IMG/VR virus record: IMGVR_UViG_3300007734_000661
Location: 1 to 38,002 of that record
Strand: one strand, 5' to 3'
Source of the DNA: a virus
DNA: 38,002 bases
Shown: piece by piece, positions 36,682 to 38,002 of the stretch
Layout: every line of letters starts with the position of its first letter
How positions within the stretch are numbered: the first letter of the stretch is position 1
Notes under the pieces: model-generated
Told to the model about the DNA's origin: nothing
The model's database searches: none
Seen by the model: only the letters and a program-made list of their open reading frames with translations
Made by a program: the position numbers and the translations under genes

Positions 36682-37675
36682 GAAACGCTCCACGATTATC
36701 AAAGTCAATCGGCTGACCACCTAGCGTCTCTATGAACTGCTGAGAATTATGCTCAAAGTACATCCCATAAAATTCTTCAGCTTCACCATTTCTTTGTTTT
36801 TGGCACATTAGGAACATATCAGGCTGCTTCTCGTCATAGTCCTCATTGTTCCTACGAGCGTTCTCCTTCTTTTTATTACGCCAGACTAGGAATACGTTAT
36901 CCACCTGATCTGCAATGCTTCCTGACCCCTTTAAATCGGTCTTACCGGGCTGAATTTCCTCAGACTGCAATTTGCGGATATGGTGGACTAAATGAATGTG
37001 TACGTTATGGTCTCGTGCCAATGCACATAACTCGTCAACAAATGACTTTTGCTCGTTTAATGAGTCCTCAGCCACTACACACTTCATTAATGAGTCAATA
37101 AAGATATGTTTTATCCCTAACTCAACAGCACAATACCTAGCCATTGCTATCGTCTTTTGTGGAGTAGTAGAACCTTGCTGGTCGTAAAGATACAGATTCT
37201 CGTCAATGAAACCGGTAAATCGACCCAATAAAGCCCGAATGTAGCCTTCTTTGTCGTGAGTAAGCGGTATATTGATATTCTCACCAGCAAACTGCCTTAA
37301 CATCCTGATAATGGTAGTTACAGGTTTCATTTCATAGCTAGCAATGCATACCTTTAGGTTCTGTTTAATTAAACCTAACGCTATCTGGCCTGTTACAAGG
37401 CTCTTACCGCCTCCGTTAGAACCTGCATATACCGTAACTTCACCTAGCCTGAATTTAACGTCCTGATGCGTCTTAGGCCACGGCATAACGGCATCATCAG
37501 TCTTTTCAGGATCAACGTAATTCTGGTATATCTCGTCAAGCCAACTTGTAGCAGATTTAACCTGTGCCGATAAGTCTGAATTCTTTAGGTATTTTTCAAC
37601 ATCAATATCCTGAGACTTAATGATGTGACGATCTTCGTACAGTCGTTCCGCTATTGCAAAAATATTATCCGACAT
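36674..37675 (-). CDS. DnaB-like replicative helicase, right copy
   Basis: A 333-residue counterpart of the 1177-2175 helicase with the same Walker A (GSNGGGKS), Walker B (IFIDSL) and LVHHIRK motifs. It begins MSDNIFAIAERLYEDRH instead of MMDIQKVAERLYEDRH and has six further substitutions: W-P-K for W-S-K, N-L for D-K, Ile for Val, Ala for Gly, Gly for Asn. Many synonymous changes separate the copies, so both have been kept functional, either as alleles in a population or as paralogues. Confidence 0.92.
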   Translation of the reverse strand: MSDNIFAIAERLYEDRHIIKSQDIDVEKYLKNSDLSAQVKSATSWLDEIYQNYVDPEKTDDAVMPWPKTHQDVKFRLGEVTVYAGSNGGGKSLVTGQIALGLIKQNLKVCIASYEMKPVTTIIRMLRQFAGENINIPLTHDKEGYIRALLGRFTGFIDENLYLYDQQGSTTPQKTIAMARYCAVELGIKHIFIDSLMKCVVAEDSLNEQKSFVDELCALARDHNVHIHLVHHIRKLQSEEIQPGKTDLKGSGSIADQVDNVFLVWRNKKKENARRNNEDYDEKQPDMFLMCQKQRNGEAEEFYGMYFEHNSQQFIETLGGQPIDFDNRGAFRA

Positions 37676-38002
37676 ATTTAACTGCCTCCATTATCCTAGC
37701 CTGTGCTTTTTTCATTCTTCCTCTATCTTCTTCCGATAGTGGTAGTCCTTGACTCATCGTATAAGCTGCTACGCTTACTACCCATGCCTCGAATTCGATA
37801 ACGCGAAGCAAGTCTGTAGCATAATACTTTCTCTTGACTGGAGGCAAGTCTTTCTTTGTGTCTGGAAATAAATCGCCAATTTCCATACCAATTGCGCCCA
37901 TTATTTCTTGAACGCTACAGTTAGCAAAGCACTTCATTAGGATACGACCATCATCTAATTCTCTGATCGCTAGGCTAGGACTCTTATCTCCATGAGCAGG
38001 AC
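37665..38002 (-). CDS. Primase-type zinc-finger protein, right copy (5' end outside the window)
   Basis: The window edge cuts this gene within the CCPAHGDK motif; from there the reading continues through KCFANCSVQEIMGAIG, GDLFPDTKK and a C-terminus ending KAQARIMEAVKYVG. It corresponds to 2513-2914 but ends differently, because the following small gene is absent and the stop overlaps the helicase start by 11 bases. Confidence 0.82.
   Translation of the reverse strand, partial: PAHGDKSPSLAIRELDDGRILMKCFANCSVQEIMGAIGMEIGDLFPDTKKDLPPVKRKYYATDLLRVIEFEAWVVSVAAYTMSQGLPLSEEDRGRMKKAQARIMEAVKYVG

Larger units (their letters stand above)
36334..38002. repeat. Right copy of diverged terminal repeat (short form)
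   Basis: Homologous to 1-2848 in the same orientation but without the C5 methyltransferase (835 bases) and the 2172-2516 gene (about 340 bases). The helicase stop joins the small RHRCEVR gene directly by an eight-base overlap, and the primase-like gene joins the helicase by an 11-base overlap. The differences are mainly synonymous. Confidence 0.9.

Noticed and set aside
36334-38002. Exact direct terminal repeat of a T7-like phage
   Set aside because: The copies at the two ends differ by many substitutions and two whole genes, so they are not an exact repeat on one molecule.
1-38002. CRISPR array, insertion sequence, integrase or attachment site
   Set aside because: No regularly spaced repeats, transposase motifs or tyrosine/serine recombinase were seen on either strand.

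Overview
The window looks like an almost complete genome of a small tailed phage, probably short-tailed (podovirus-like), recovered as an environmental or metagenomic contig. It has an SU10-type major capsid protein, a large P22-like portal, a gp4/gp11-type adaptor, a P22 gp10-like tail hub protein, several Ala/Gln-rich putative internal virion proteins and GH24 lysis genes. I see no tape measure, tail tube, integrase, DNA polymerase, RNA polymerase or tRNA. Small proteins I remember from marine and freshwater podoviruses (the Lys-rich trio at 34.2-34.8 kb, the membrane proteins at 10.8-11.7 kb, the 2OG oxygenase and the Gly-rich tail protein) point to an aquatic host. A betaproteobacterium is a weak guess, because the DDIIRM(A/V)REAG family is familiar from Burkholderiales phages.

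Layout. 1-4656 (minus strand): replication and early genes, in transcription order a winged-helix protein, a mini zinc ribbon, a structured terminator-like element, an HNH nuclease, a replication initiator-like protein, a primase zinc-finger protein, a small protein, a DnaB-like helicase, a C5 methyltransferase and two small proteins. 4657-4745: divergent overlapping promoters with a dyad across both -10 boxes. 4746-8586 (plus): early operon with ERF recombinase, SSB-like protein, a terminator, an XRE regulator, small proteins, MazG-like and HNH genes. 8558-33767 (minus): late region, in transcription order from the right: methyltransferase, a structured leader, glycosyltransferase, ADP-ribosyltransferase-like protein, TerS-like, TerL, portal, scaffold, MCP, HNH, glycosyltransferase, adaptor, tail and fibre genes, internal virion proteins, lysis genes, metallophosphoesterase. 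33736-36487 (mostly minus): small Cys-rich and Lys-rich proteins, a YbcO-like nuclease, a VRR-NUC-like nuclease, and one lone plus-strand gene.

The right end (36334-38002) is a second, diverged copy of the left end (1-2848). The left copy carries two extra genes, a C5 methyltransferase and a small protein. The simplest reading is a circularly permuted or terminally redundant genome of about 36.3 kb whose contig ends come from two co-occurring variants. A real duplication inside a longer genome cannot be excluded.

Most interesting observations: the methyltransferase cassette placed exactly at an 8-nt gene overlap, with a full-length second reading frame inside it; a pseudoknot-capable multi-hairpin leader before a glycosyltransferase; a hairpin that buries the Shine-Dalgarno sequence of an HNH gene behind the capsid gene; a three-way-junction terminator-like RNA in the replication operon; and the overlapping divergent promoters with an operator-like dyad. 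Names rest on motifs and remembered families; no database search was possible.
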